Below are positions 50,101 through 61,391 of a stretch of 64,000 bases of DNA, piece after piece (the stretch's first letter is position 1; each line of letters opens with the position of its first letter). Source of the stretch: Cristatella mucedo (Eukaryota; Bryozoa; Phylactolaemata; Cristatellidae); assembly GCA_009760855.2 (NCBI GenBank), contig WPIO01000029.1, forward strand, positions 3,008,501 to 3,072,500, written 5' to 3'. The notes under the pieces were generated by a model. It was given only the letters and a program-made list of their open reading frames with translations, was not told the DNA's origin and did no database searches. A program made the position numbers and the translations under genes.

Positions 50101-53100
50101 GCTGTGCTGCGTTGCACCGTGCGCAGGGCGCTATTTCCGTCTCGCCCATGCCTCGTGTTCGTGACTTGCGGTAGAGCGCTTCACAGCACGAGCATTCTTC
50201 GATTTCCGTGCTCTGGTGGTTTCGAGCCTTCAGGGTCCAACAGCAAGTCGTGAATTTTTCGTTTGCTCCAGGTGAAGGTCACGGTTCCTCAGCCATTCCA
50301 CTTTCACGCCAGCCACCGGCAGGCTGCTGTCGTACCTGCAGCTGTACCCTTCCGCTCAACGGCTGAACTTCTTGAGCAGTTCTCGCGCAAGACTCCACAG
50401 CGCTTTCATGCCAAGCCATCCACACCAGGTGAGTATCGCAGCCCCCCCCTCCGCTGCTCGCTTTGGCCTCACATGCCTTTTTTGTTGCCATAGCTGAGCC
50501 GGTTGAGCAGGCCTGCTAGTCGTGAGGGACCACCGGGATAGTAGAAGTACTCGGTCGGCCGACCTCGTATTGGAACCGCTGATCGCCTCCAGCCATGCTA
50601 ACCGAGCCGAGAGCCTGCTGGAAGGCACTTTTTTGCTGCGCTCATCATTTATTAGCAGCTATCCAGCTTTTGTCATAATTTTTGTTGTTCATGCCGGCTC
50701 CCCGTAGACAAATTCCGTGACAACGTCGCTTGTATAAAATACGGCTTTTGTTTATTGTGCAACCCTCCTCCCAATCCCCCCACCCAACAGCATTGGGTGA
50801 CTGCTGCGGCCTAGCGGCCTAGTGGTATAATGGGTTGTGAAAGTCCCAATGGGAGTTTTGTGCTCGGATTTTTCACAGGATGCTTGAGACTTGCATGATA
50901 GGTGGCCCGCAGTGTCGTTGAGCGGTCGTAGCACCTATGGTTAAGGGCGGCCTCAAGAATAGTTAATTTTAATTTTTAATTGGGCCATTTTCAATGGGCT
51001 TACACTGAGTGATCTAGCTTAAAACAGCGCTAGTATTGTACTTTGACTAGCATATGCCGGAAAAAAATAACCGGGAAATTTCCATGTTGCAATGCAATTC
51101 AAGCCTGAGTGTCCACTGACCTATTGGTAAGCCACCGAACAAGGATTTCTAAAAAAGTACTTCACTGGCCTAGGAGTTTTTACAGGGTCGTTATCTTGTT
51201 GCTACCAAATGTAACGGCCCATAAGCAGGAGTATGTTGGCTTTGAAATCTAAGTTGTTTGACCAAAGATAACTTGAATAAGGAACTTTTTGAAGAGTCTT
51301 TGTTTGGTGCCGATGAAGTGGCGCAGACACTCTCTTGATTTGAACCCCATAGATCGATCGTGGAGCGATACCGATAGACAGCTGAGGCTGGGTGGATGTT
51401 CGGCCTACACTAGTAGCCGACCTTTTCAGTAAAACTTAGGCTCAGTGCAATGTAGTGCACAAGAACTGGCAATGCAGAAGCTTGTGGCATTTATTATGCT
51501 TGGCCAATTAAGGGAGGTCATGCAAAAATCATGGTGGGACGACGTCACACTGACCTGCACACAGGCCAGCAGTATGTGTTTTTTGGGCCAGCAATTATTA
51601 TTTTCATATGCTTTGCATAACTGAAGTATACCTCGTATCGTAGAAAATCATCTTATTACCCAAACAAATGTATAGCCTCAGCAGCTGTGGCCTACTGCAT
51701 TTTTGCGATTAAGTGTATGTGTATGTTTCGGCGAATTGCACGAGTACATCAACCAAAGCCTGTTTGCAATTGCAACAAGTTTCACATACTGAACTAGATG
51801 CTGGGTTGGGGCCTTTGTCACGAATTGAGTGAGTCCGAAGGCGTTTACACCGTGTCTTTTTCGGCTACTCAATTGAATATGCACAAATAGTTATATCACA
51901 GCTCAAAAAACTCCTCAGGGCTAGGTGCTAAGTTGTAGTGGCTGCTGGTCATAAGGTCAAACTAGTTAGTAGCTTGAGTTTTGTAGTAATTCTTAATTAC
52001 GGTGTGCTTTGATTTCTAGGCTTACACCGTGTACACTGTTGATACACAGATTTCACTGTTGTCGATGCTGTTATACGATTCACGTTGTGAGGTGCCTATA
52101 TCGATTGTATTGGAACATTTAAACACCGGGTTGGTAATTGCTATGCTTTGTTAGGAGAGGCTCCAGAAACACATTCGCCGGATCGACCAGGGTCACAGTG
52201 CGGAAAGCGACCGACAGTTCCCAAGACCCCGAACTTACTGACAATGAAAAGACAACGACGACCTGCTTATCACATTCCTTCAGCAGAAGAGCGCGAGCAA
52301 CAAGAGCTCGAAGATATGAAAGCGTACGTACTCTACTAGTGTAACTGGGTGTATTGTCAGGCATGTCATGGCTTAGTATGCTCACCTCAAACTTCAACTC
52401 TGTATGCCCACTGTCTAATTAAAGTGAATCCTCTACCGTGGATACTTGCTGAACAGCAGCGTGCAGCAATTTGTCCTCGTTTAGAGGGAGAGTATAGTGG
52501 CAGGTGTGTGTGTACTAGTATAAGGATCGGCTGATAACTCTACATTGCTGATATTGCTGTGCTTTTTTGGATTAATTAAAAAAAATGGATTTAATATTTT
52601 TTTGAATTAATGCTTTACACGACTTGCCTTTATTTTTGTTGCAGACACCAGTTTAAAGCCCATCCAGTGGATCATAGAATATTTGAGAAGGTTATCGGCG
52701 TCAAGACTGCTGATCAAAAGGAACTGACAGAGGTTGTTGCTCCCCACTTTGCGACAGAGGATAGGCTCAAGAAACGAGCTGCTGCTGCTGCGCTGGCAGT
52801 CCCGGCTTCAGTCGATGACGAGAAGGTATGGGGATGGCGTGGACTGTGTGTGCTTCGATTTGACTGGGGCAAACAAAAGAAGCCTGTCGCAAACAGTTTT
52901 AGACTCGAAGCAATGCTGATTGTATCGATATTCCAGGAGCCAGCGACGACCTCAGCTGTCTCTACTGAATGTGCCTCAGCAAACAGTGCCCCCTCTGCAA
53001 CAGCCGTCGTTCCACCGTCTCGGCACCACACGGGTCTGCCTTTCCATCCGAAGCTGAAGCACAAGCACACAGTGGTGCAGGCCTTCTCATTCGAGCATAA

Positions 53101-56100
53101 GGATAAAGAAATCGAGCAAAGGCGGCAGCAGCTTTTACAGCAAGCCATCGAGGAGGAAAAGAAGGTAGTGCCGTATGTGAGCAAGCGTGCGATTAAGAGT
53201 AGACCGTGATACTTTTGTGTGCCCTATTATCTATCCATCCTTGGGTCACTAAGGGCATGCATAGTGGTTTCTGATTCTCACTCGTGTCATTGTTCTGGTT
53301 CTGGCTTCTTGGCCGGGTTTAGATGTGTGACAATGGCGTAAGAGATACCGAGTATTGTGTGTTAGGGAAGCTCTGAGTTAACTCCGAAGTTGTTGTTCTC
53401 TGAGGTTATAGATAGACTGATACCTTGGTGAGAGACTGCTATAAAAGAGTAGAGCAGTTGATGTACATTAGGAGCTCACCTTAAGATGGGAGCTTCATAT
53501 AAAAAGTGGCTGAAATGAAGTTAAAAATAAGCCTTTCAAGTTGAAATGCTTGTTAAGAAGGCACGTTTTGCTGCAGAGTGTTAACACTGTATGTGAGGTG
53601 GCTTTCCAACAGCTGAGAAGCCATGGGTTCTTCCAAGCTGCTACGAATGTGCAGCACGGGAGCTAGTGTGCTCATTCTTGCATTCAGCTCGTGAGACCTT
53701 CGAGAGGCCGTTAATCTATGCCCTTTTGGCCCAGCTTCCTTCCAAGGGGCTCGGTTATCGTCAAGTCGTTGTATTTGCTGGCATGTAATTGAAGCATAAC
53801 CAAGCCAAACACTGTCATACCAATTGTTTATGGGTAAAAAAGGCGATAAATAGTGCATTTACGTGCAGCCGACTTGCCAGTTTTTTGTGTGGGGTCCAGC
53901 AAGGGGGCTGAAAGCCTTCTGTAAGCAGGATGACACACCATGAATGGGCAATAATATGCTACCTACTATGATGGGCTGGCTTAGAAAAGGTCGAGGTTTA
54001 AACATTCTTTTCAAAGGTGTGGCTCGTCCAATATTCCAACTACACCCACCACCGCCAGAAAAGAGAAACCTAAGATAAATAAGGCTTCCCTTGACATGAC
54101 TGGCTGAGCTTCTGCACAGTAGAAAGGAATTTCTACTAGTCCCGAGTGGGAAAATAGTTGCTTCGAATGAAGGGTGTTGCACCTCATTGAAAGTTCTGCT
54201 AGTATCTAACGTGAACGTGAGTGCGCTTCTGTCAGTAAAGCGATTTGTGCAGGAGAGCTAGTTTAGGAGACTTTCGCTTTCCTGCCCTATTCGGAGGTGG
54301 TAGACCAGCTACTAAGATACGAAAAAGTGCAAAGCAAGAGAGATTTAACAAGCCATTTTGACTGGTAACGAGCAAAACAAAAACGCTTCTCTGGCTGAAA
54401 CTAAATCTTACAAACTATAGTGACAAGTTGGCCATGAAAATGCAAGACTCGAAGAAATGGTTTGCTGCAGCAGAAAAGCTAAGACTGGATGTGATGACAG
54501 GGCTGTAGCTGTGCGAATCGACTGTTACGCAACGACAACTACTCTCCTACTGCCGACTATGGCTCATCCTTTTCAGCGGTCCTGAGCTGCTACTTCTATG
54601 CTACTCACTACCTCAACTGCTCTCCTGACTCTGTTATGCTTCCCTTGTTTCTCTTTGTTGCGTGAGACGAAGTCTGTTGGGTACCAAATGCGTACCGAAA
54701 GCCGCTTAGGCTATGAGTGCGCTATACAAAACTCTCCTGCTTAACACCCACGTGGTCTTTATGACTTTGTGGAGTTACAGATGGAGATACATTACTAATT
54801 AAGGCGAGAAAGTCCGTCCTTCCTTCGGTCACGCATCAAGATGGTGCACTTAAATATACTTCCATCAAACAGTGTTGTCTTCCGTGACGAAACTACTATG
54901 ACTCAGAAAAACCAGTCCCCGTGACGAAACTACTATGACTCAGAAAAACCAGTCCGCAGGCAGTGAGCTGCTCATACTCTCCAGGATTGCTCATCGTAAA
55001 CCGAAGCTCTCTACAAAGAAAAAGCTAAGCAGCCTGCAATTTAAAAACTTGTGAACTTACCCACCGACTTCTGAGCGGCACTGAGCCTAGATTGTCTAGA
55101 TTGATGAATCGAAATTGGTAGGAAAGCTTATGCAAAGCATCATATATAAGTGAAGTCCTTCCACAATGGCCACCTTCTGGCAACAGGATGACAATCCGTA
55201 ACGAACTGAATGTTCGAGTGGCAACTTTTGTCACGCTCGAGTGGCAACTTTTGTCACACTCATGCAGGGGCTCCGGTATGAATTTTATCGAAAGCACTTA
55301 GGGTACTCTGGAATTAATTGACGATCAAATTATTCACAGCATCAGCAAAGGCCGTAGGTGCAATCACGGAGTGCAACACAAGAATGGATTGTGAAAACAA
55401 TGGGTTGCAACAGGAAGCCGTGGTTGCAAGGATTTGACGGAGATCTTTACAGCTTACTGGAAAGATAGAGCATATCTGAGCTATGCTGATGTGTCAGGCT
55501 ATGGCATCAGGACCAGTTGAGTGTTAAGATCCCTAGGTGACTCGTCGGTAGGTTAGTACCTTTGTTACCTCCATTGCCTGATAAGCTCCAACCGTAGAGG
55601 AGCCACTGGGTCATGGGCCAAACTTATCTCCAATGTCTTTAGTTGTCCTCCACGAAAGGGATCTATTTTGTTAATCTGAATCAATCATGGCCCATATACA
55701 AGAGCTCTCACAGTGTTCGTCGAACAAAGCAGCTGTATTGTCGTGCACGTGTTGTCCTCCACCATTTCATTTAATGAAAATGAGAGAAGGCACTAGAGTG
55801 CACGTCTGACTGATCGGCTGGCCTTGGCTTTTGTCATATGGTCCAATCAGTGACTTGCACTGTACACCATCTACTGTCCGAGTACAAGTAGCCGCCAGTA
55901 GTTGCTGACCTAGGTCTCTGAAAACAGACAGAGTAGCACGGCTTAAGAATGACAGTCTGCCATGGGAGCTTGGTAGATCCTAGTGGTGACTACCAGGAAA
56001 TTAAGTAGCTACCACCGGTGGCTACCAAAAAGCCTGATGGCTTACAGGCTCCCAGAGAGGTGCTACTTACTACCTGACTTGGGGGACGAGCTAATAAAAT

Positions 56101-58761
56101 AATAAAAAATATTCATTTGTATAGTGCCCTAAGAGAACTTAATCTCTATTCAGGTGCTTCACACATGCCACGGGGCTCGAGCCTACGACTTCGGCCAGAC
56201 CTGGGTCGGGTTAAGCACGTTAACCACTGGGTCAAACCAGCATGGCAAGAGGGCTTGGAAGGCCTTGCCCCCTCCCCCTGTCTACAGGTGGGTGGTGGAG
56301 CCACCTGTGGTTACTGTAAGTATTTTTGTAGTGAAATACATAAGTTTGACATGTTTAGCTCTCACTGAATGCAAGTCCCTACCAAGTAACTTGTCCTAAA
56401 AGTAGTTCAGGATCATTTTTTTGGAGAAAGCTGTGCTCTGTCTGAAAGTTGCAGGCGGTCGCTTATATTTATATTAGCACTCTGTATGTCGGTCTAACAA
56501 AATAAAGTATTGTTCCAGGCACGTGAATTTCATGCTCAGCCTCTGCCTGCAACTCCGAAGCCGTTGCCACCTCGAAAGGTGGTGTCACCCACACACGTCG
56601 AAGAGTTCAACCTGGCGATTGACATCCGAGGGGCTGCTTACCAAGCCAAACTCAAGCACCAGGTAGGAGTCCCGATTAGTGGTATATGCATAGCAACCTG
56701 CACCGGTGTGCTTCCTCTTCCCTATCTTGTGGCGACAGAAGGCTGTCGATCTGCATTCTGCCTGGCTCGTGAATGATTACGTCCTGCTCCTTTGTGCTTC
56801 CAGCTGGAGGAGGAGGAAAGGCAGCGTGAGGAACAAATTCATTCCCTCATGAGAACTAAGACTCCAGACGTCCTGTATAAAGAACCCTTTAGGCCTCACA
56901 AGTCACAGAAGCCGCTGACAGGTATTTTATGTTTACTTTTGTTAACTCCAGCTACTATACACTCTTGCCTCACTTGCTTATTTGACTCCCATTGTTTATG
57001 CCACTTTTCTTGCTCAAGTCTACCTCAAGTCTTTTAGCTGTACCTCTAGCCAATCTCAAATAGAAAATGTAATTCATTTGTATAGTGCCCTAAGAGAACT
57101 TGATCTGTATTCAGGCTCGAGCCCAAGACCTCGGTTATCAAATAAACTCACCTTGACCTCGGTCGTTAAAGGTGAGCACCTTAACCACGGAGCTCAACCA
57201 GCGACACACAATCCGTTGGAAACCTAATCTACCCATTCCTCGCATCATTTGCTCAGTCCATGCGAGTTATCCTTTATGTGCTTTTGCATGCTCACACTCA
57301 TCTTTAACTCTCATCGTCAGTTAAACCGTCGTTGCAACTCTCTTATTCTAAGGATCAAATCTATTCTGTAAAGTTTGCGTCTAAAGGTCCTTTGTCCCAA
57401 TTTCCTAAGTTGTCTCAATTGTTTCTCTTTTTTCAGCTTATGGAGATCACAGTGCCGCTTCATTTCTGTTGTTCCAATTGGAAATTGCCTCTAGCCTGTA
57501 TACTGATAGGGAATTATGAGCTCCGTTGCCCAAACGTCCTTTGGGAAGGCAAATATTCCACTGCTTTTCTCATCTCTTAGAGCTTGATGGCTACTCTGAT
57601 CTTTTAAAAAATTGGCTGGAAAGGATTCACGTTCAAAAAGGGCACCATATTTTGCCATGGACCATAATGTTAGTCAGGTGCAATTTTTAATAGTAGCAAT
57701 CCCCGATGACGTTTTCTAGTAATATTTTCTTCTGCACATTTATATGGTTGGAACTACGGTCTTTAATGCAAATTGGCACATCGATCAGCTCGATGTGCTG
57801 AGTCTGAGCCAGTCCTGGTTGGAGAAGCCTCAGCTAGCATCGGCTGCATATCTTGTTTTCTGATACCAGTTTTAACTGTATGCACGTGTTTAGTATGGTG
57901 TCTCCCCTACCTACTACCATTCTTTGCATAGAGGCTACAAGCTTCAGTGTTGTTTCTCGTACCATTCTACCGAGTCTGAATTGCACTCAAAAGGTCGGCT
58001 ACAATGTATTGCTAACACCCTGCTTCAAAAGTCTGTCGATATCATCTAATAAATAGAATGTTGTCAACAGGTGTTATGCTGGTGATTTCTTGTGCCCCCC
58101 CCCGAAGGCCTAAGCGGTTAGTTGTGTGCAACTGGTAGTCAACCACATTCGTCTTATACTACAAAAAATGTGAAAATCAGAGCAAACTTAGGAAAGGAGT
58201 TAAGAAAGTATGTAGCTTAGGATGTAAGTAACGTAAGAACCAGGTGAGATGCACCGAGTTTGTTATATAGGAACTAAGATCTTCGAAACGTAGATCAGTG
58301 AAGATGTGCAAGCAAAGATATCTAGCTTTAGCAAGTGCAGCATCTACGATCGTATTTGTTTCAGGACATGGGCCTGCTCTCTTATTATAGGACTCGCGTA
58401 CGTCCGTGCCTTTTTTGTTTTAGAACCACAGGAAATCCGCTCAGAGCTTGATAAAAGGGTGCCTGCCTGGGAGCAGCACGATGCCGAAATGAAGCAAAGG
58501 GAGGCTGACATAGAGGCAGCCAAGCGCATCAAGCAGCAGCAAGAGGAAGCCGCGGAGAGAGCTGAGATAGCTCGCCTGCGTGCCCAGGCTGTCGTGCGAC
58601 AGAACCCCATCAAGCACTTCAAGCCGCTGCAAATACTGCCCAGCGACAAGCCGGTGACGGAGCCTTGCTCACCTCGCTTTTCGGAGCGGCTCAATCGAAA
58701 GCGGCCTGCCAGCACGGACAGTGATGCTAGAACCGCCAAGACAGCGAAGAACTTTCCGTGA
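44099..58761 (+). CDS. TPX2: TPX2, spindle assembly factor and Aurora A activator, 10 exons
   Basis: Gene-level entry. Join: 44099-44183, 48918-49683, 49840-50047, 50272-50428, 52158-52323, 52645-52825, 52937-53164, 56519-56662, 56804-56921, 58424-58761; 2391 nt, 796 aa plus stop, all phases consistent. N-terminus MDPKYEFDAPQFVDFNVFEN resembles the Aurora A-binding start of vertebrate TPX2 (Y-x-Y-DAP-x-FxxF). Low-complexity region 29-283; helix with VKTTEQLELEEIANMRKKL; repeated F-x-A-x-P motifs (RFHAKPS, QFKAHPV, EFHAQPL); C-terminal TPX2 region ends RQNPIKHFKPLQILPSDKPV then SPRFSERL. Known role of the family: RanGTP-regulated microtubule nucleation and Aurora A activation at the spindle. 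Human TPX2 is 747 aa. Shares its promoter with CIAPIN1. Confidence 0.95.
44785..46411 (+). mobile_element. CR1/L2-like LINE, longest copy in the window
   Basis: Starts with YRPVSLLPFLSKTLE-type sequence, then LASKFQSGFRANHSSESPLL (44910), LMVLLDLSAAFDTIDHKVLL (45030), [20 protein letters not shown] (45220), HFYADE (45310; the YADD box has lost its last D), HTTPLLADLHCLPVKQRIDF (45840), then the 3' UTR and (TTA)n at 46385-46411. Frameshifts and stops throughout. In TPX2 intron 1. Confidence 0.93.
46672..46837 (+). mobile_element. tRNA-derived SINE (family B)
   Basis: GGCCGTGGTAGCCTAGGAGG (A-box region), GGGTTCGAATCCTGCGGTGG (B-box region), then TAGCCGTAAAGGCTCTTCTG and GAGGCTGTTTAATAAGCTAA. 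TPX2 intron 1. Confidence 0.88.
47230..47695 (-). mobile_element. LINE RT-end fragment, third lineage
   Basis: Minus strand: ILDHVPPLLKEPQWLLVYQR and VFTLTHKADYG (47500-47620), then SDRSFCSAGPRLWHPLPQFL (47330-47400), the end of a CR1/L2-type RT (HVTPLLRxLHWLPVxxRIxFK...SFSxAGPRLWNSLP). Differs from the abundant family. Confidence 0.75.
48535..48720. repeat. 62-bp tandem repeat, three copies
   Basis: Units 48535-48596, 48597-48658 and 48659-48720 differ at only a few positions. Ends 197 bp before TPX2 exon 2. Confidence 0.95.
48918..49683 (+). CDS. TPX2: TPX2 exon 2, low-complexity region
   Basis: Acceptor GTTCCAG, donor GTGAGT. 255 codons, rich in S, A, P, R. Begins DMTTVGDPKLQALARKGLRD, includes SPLLTPEKHRRPKSP and KMPKLTIPVTPPFAK near the end (proline-directed phosphosite-like TP sites; inference). 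High GC compared with flanking introns. Poorly conserved in the family, as expected for this part. Confidence 0.9.
49840..50047 (+). CDS. TPX2: TPX2 exon 3, coiled-coil helix
   Basis: Encodes QRPRRQAAADVKTTEQLELE and EIANMRKKLQQQRKRNAQAT, matching STEEQELEKxxxMQQEVVEMRKK in human TPX2. Acceptor TTGCAG; donor GTGCGT at 50048 is the choice that keeps phase 0 into the next exon, though not a strong donor. Confidence 0.88.
50272..50428 (+). CDS. TPX2: TPX2 exon 4
   Basis: Encodes VKVTVPQPFHFHASHRQAAV, then FRSTAELLEQFSRKTPQRFH AKPSTP. The VTxPxxFHFxxxxR motif is the TPX2 importin/central signature. Acceptor CTCCAG, donor GTGAGT. Confidence 0.92.
52158..52323 (+). CDS. TPX2: TPX2 exon 5
   Basis: Encodes KRPTVPKTPNLLTMKRQRRP and SAEEREQQELEDMKA. 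Corresponds to PQTPxLxTKxRARxxxxxS TAELEAEEL in human TPX2. The KRQRR patch could serve as a nuclear signal (inference). The acceptor is TTAGGAG, chosen for phase. Confidence 0.9.
52645..52825 (+). CDS. TPX2: TPX2 exon 6
   Basis: Encodes HQFKAHPVDHRIFEKVIGVK and ATEDRLKKRAAAAALAVP. FKAxPxDxRIxE matches FKARELDPRILE. Acceptor TTGCAG, donor GTATGG. Confidence 0.93.
52937..53164 (+). CDS. TPX2: TPX2 exon 7
   Basis: Encodes HHTGLPFHPKLKHKHTVVQA FSFEHKDKEIEQRRQQLL. Matches HYGVPFKPxIPEARTVEICPFSFDSRDKER in human TPX2. Acceptor TTCCAG. Donor at 53165 is GTAGTG, a weak site; reading through gives VVPYVSKRAIKSRP and a stop at 53207-53209. Confidence 0.9.
53165..54740. other. Intron, mostly unrecognised
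   Basis: First half of TPX2 intron 7. A stretch at 54590-54650 resembles 31976-32038. No gene. Confidence 0.5.
54742..54793 (-). repeat. Inverted copy of the 13644 repeat
   Basis: Reverse complement of TATCTCCATCTGTAACTCCA and the following AAAGTCATAAAGAC seen at 13638-13720. Marks a dispersed repeat of unknown type. Confidence 0.8.
54882..54955. repeat. 37-bp perfect tandem duplication
   Basis: Units 54882-54918 and 54919-54955. A further 23-bp tandem duplication lies at 55215-55260. Confidence 0.93.
55261..56106. other. Intron, nothing recognised
   Basis: TPX2 intron 7, with a small direct-repeat-like patch near 55980-56060. No gene. Confidence 0.5.
56108..56250 (-). mobile_element. tRNA-derived SINE (family A), well kept
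   Basis: Minus strand: CTGGTTTGACCCAGTGGTTA (A-box region), AGGCTCGAGCCCCGTGGCAT (B-box-like), then AATAGAGATTAAGTTCTCTT AGGGCACTATACAAATGAAT, the LINE-like 3' end. TPX2 intron 7, upstream of exon 8. Confidence 0.88.
56519..56662 (+). CDS. TPX2: TPX2 exon 8, C-terminal TPX2 domain
   Basis: Encodes AREFHAQPLPATPKPLPPRK and THVEEFNLAIDIRGAAYQAK LKHQ. Matches FKAxPLPHF...PFxLxTDRRGAxKxxxxxHQ. Acceptor TTCCAG, donor GTAGGA. Confidence 0.95.
56804..56921 (+). CDS. TPX2: TPX2 exon 9, C-terminal TPX2 domain
   Basis: Encodes LEEEERQREEQIHSLMRTKT and PDVLYKEPFRPHKSQKPLT. Corresponds to [34 protein letters not shown]. Acceptor TTCCAG, donor GTATTT. Confidence 0.94.
57068..57205 (-). mobile_element. 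tRNA-derived SINE (family A)
   Basis: Same 3' part (complement of TTTGTATAGTGCCCTAAGAG) and GGCTCGAGCC box, with a small internal duplication around 57125-57165. TPX2 intron 9. Confidence 0.8.
57206..58423. other. Intron, nothing recognised
   Basis: TPX2 intron 9. No gene or named repeat recognised. Confidence 0.5.
58424..58761 (+). CDS. TPX2: TPX2 exon 10, C-terminus and stop
   Basis: Encodes EPQEIRSELDKRVPAWEQHD, a long charged helix, then RLRAQAVVRQNPIKHFKPLQ ILPSDKPVTEPCSPRFSERL and a basic tail. Stop TGA at 58759-58761. NPIxxxxxLxIxxSDxPxTxPxSPxFSxR is the TPX2 C-terminal signature (kinesin-5 binding end). About 35 residues longer than vertebrate TPX2 past the SPRFS block. Confidence 0.96.
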
Positions 58762-59338
58762 GCGTGACTCGCGTGCCCTGATTGTCAAGAGTGTCGTCAC
58801 TTGCTTCAACTCATGGACGGATCGCTTGTTGTCTCCTCATACTTCGTGAGACTCGCTGGTTGTTCGGCTTTTGGCTCGACTCGTGCACATGTGCATATAA
58901 TGGCACACAGTCCAAAACCCCTGCTTCATAGCTTGCACTGCCGGGCTGAGGCACGTGGCTGCATATGTGACTAATATGGTTTGTGACGAGGATAAACCGT
59001 GCTTACCATTGTATATGGCAGCAAAGCCGTGCACCTCAAGATGGACTGTATTTACGGAACCGTTTTTATTATTGGCATATCATCTCTCTATGGCCTATGT
59101 GCGTTAGTAAAATAGGACGATTGATTTCAGATGCCGGGTTAGGCTAGCTAAATGAATGCTCTTGCTTGTCGTAAGTCAACCGAGCGTTGCTAAACTGATC
59201 TGTCGGTGAGGAGTGCCTACACTGTGCAATGTTAGTTTGTTGACGGCCGACCTGATGCCGTGTGCATACTGCTATTGTGGGCCTTAAGGCTTATGCATTT
59301 TGAACTTGGTCTTTTTGAGGGATAGCAAGAACTGCATT

Positions 59339-59344
59339 AATAAA
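59339..59344 (+). terminator. Candidate TPX2 polyadenylation signal
   Basis: AATAAA about 580 nt after the TPX2 stop, followed by a GT-rich stretch (GTGAGTGGCC, GTGTTGTGGGTTTTGTTG). Good position for a 3' UTR end. Confidence 0.6.
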
Positions 59345-61390
59345 TGGTGAGTGGCCGAGTGCTCAAGTGTTGTGGGTTTTGTTGTCATTCTTCTTCAGCA
59401 GTCATCGTTTGACTGTTTTGTAAAGTCACCGTGTCTTTATAGCGAAAATACTTGCTGCTTGTGCTGGTTCCGTTGTATTGAACCCTGTTATGTTTTGGGG
59501 TTACTATCTAAAGATGGAAATAGTATATGCCCGGTCTTTGCAGCTCAGGCAGCACTTTTAGGGCTCGAGATTTTGAATTGTCACTGCTTCTGTCAGTTCA
59601 CCGGTTCACATTCTGGATTGTTGTTTTAATAGAGCATGTCAAGCTTTTTACTTCTACGTTAGCTGAATCATTGCTAGCCTAGTGGAAGTGCTGCATCCTT
59701 TATGTAGCATGTTCCACAGTAACGAAACAGTGACATGCTGTGACTGCTCTACTACCATTCAACTTCTCAACTACTTTCTACACTAAGAGCCACCGCTGTC
59801 CCATACAGTCAGTGCGGCAGCCGCAATGTCAGGTGGTGCTTGATTTTGTTAAAACTTTATTGTGTTACTCGTACGTATCAGGCAGATCGCAGTGTGCCTC
59901 GTGTGCTGTTTAGCTGTCATCAAACATGTCTCTATCGAGTGACCATTTGAAATCGTCAGTATCCAGCTCAGCACATTGCAATCTTGCCTAGTATTGCTTC
60001 AGCTGCCTTTGCTTTGTGAGTTGCGCCCCAAGCTCAAATAAGGGCCTACGTTGACATGACCTCCAGGCAACATGTCCTGTGTCCTCCAGCCCACATCTGC
60101 ATGGCCTCCAGCCCATGTCTATGTATCTTCCAGATACGTCTGCTTGTCCTCCTGCAAAAGTTCACGTGTGGGGCACCTACTTTTAGTCTGCGCCCCAGCC
60201 TGATTGCTTGCTGGTGCCTCTTAGTGCTCCGGTATACAGAATTCACCGGCCGTTCTAAAGGCATATGAAATGACCCCGACTTTCCAGTCGACCAAGTGCA
60301 TGTTGCAGAACCAATGCCAGTCGCGACGTTCACGACTGCAAGCACGCAGTAACGAGGAAGGTAGGAACAGAGCATAGTTCACCGAGGATAATGCCTCCTA
60401 AGCATTAGGAATATTATTCTTGCTAAGGACTTGTCAACAGCCTACCACTAAATTGTAAGCAATTGCTATTTCTGGAAGATGGCTACATCTGAGAAGCAAG
60501 CAGCCAGCTGCAGATTGCTACGGGAAGGACTAAGAAAGAACAGCTGTCTTTTTTGTCACCATTATGAGAGCTGAGAAAGTTTTGAACTGAACAGGCTACA
60601 GATAGATTGATCTGTATATGACATCATGCCAAACAGGTACAGATATCTGTCTGTGTATGGATATATTTAGAGATCAACCTGTGCATGTGGTCATCGAAAT
60701 CTTGGAACCGAAAATCCAAATAGCCATAAACATGGTCAGATTTAATACCTGCTTGCATTTCATGGTCCCAGCGGTAAGGGGTCAATCCATAGTTTTACTG
60801 TGAAGGGGTAAAGTAGTGACCTTTAGGAGTGTGCTGGAAAGGTCAAGTCGCTCGACTATTAATTGCTATATGCCGATGGAGGCCTTCAATGGGCTGAGGG
60901 CCTACACTTGAACTTAAGGTGGGGGTACCGCCCACTATCATTTGTTGATTTGGGGTAAGGTCTACATTAAGCCTTTTGCAGCAACCGCCTCCTCGTGCCC
61001 TTAGTTATTTGGACAATAAAGTAGTTATAACTTCTTTCATTTCAATGCCGTTTATGCGTTGGACCCATTGCGCCGGAGACGGTTCCAAGCTTACGAACTG
61101 CCTTCTGCGAGCATTAAACAACGAGGTAGACTCTTCTTCTGCGGGAAATTCTGTTCTTCGTGTATTGACCACTTATTGGCTCAACCGGCCTCCAACATCA
61201 CTTTTTACCTTTGCTACTTTGCTTGGTACTCTGCTTACTTATGACGCAACGCTAACGAAAAATAATGTAGGCTTTAGATACCTTATTACTAGTGTGCCCT
61301 GCCACATCCAAACAGCCTTTCTAGTCACGGGCAGAGGCTACAGTACCGGATGTGAACCGGAAGTGACAGCCCCTGTTTCTAAGTGTAGGG
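59345..61390. other. Spacer, nothing recognised
   Basis: Downstream of TPX2. No gene. Frames at 60046-60375 and 60976-61500 show no family features. Confidence 0.5.
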
Positions 61391-61391
61391 G

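Noticed and set aside
50805-50900. tRNA-like start GGCCTAGTGGTATAATGG
   Set aside because: An A-box-like string is present but there is no B box (GGTTCGANNCC) and no cloverleaf can be closed. Probably a SINE relic.
51325-51375. DLNPIDRSW-like string, a possible Tc1 transposase remnant
   Set aside because: Too short and isolated to support a mobile element call.
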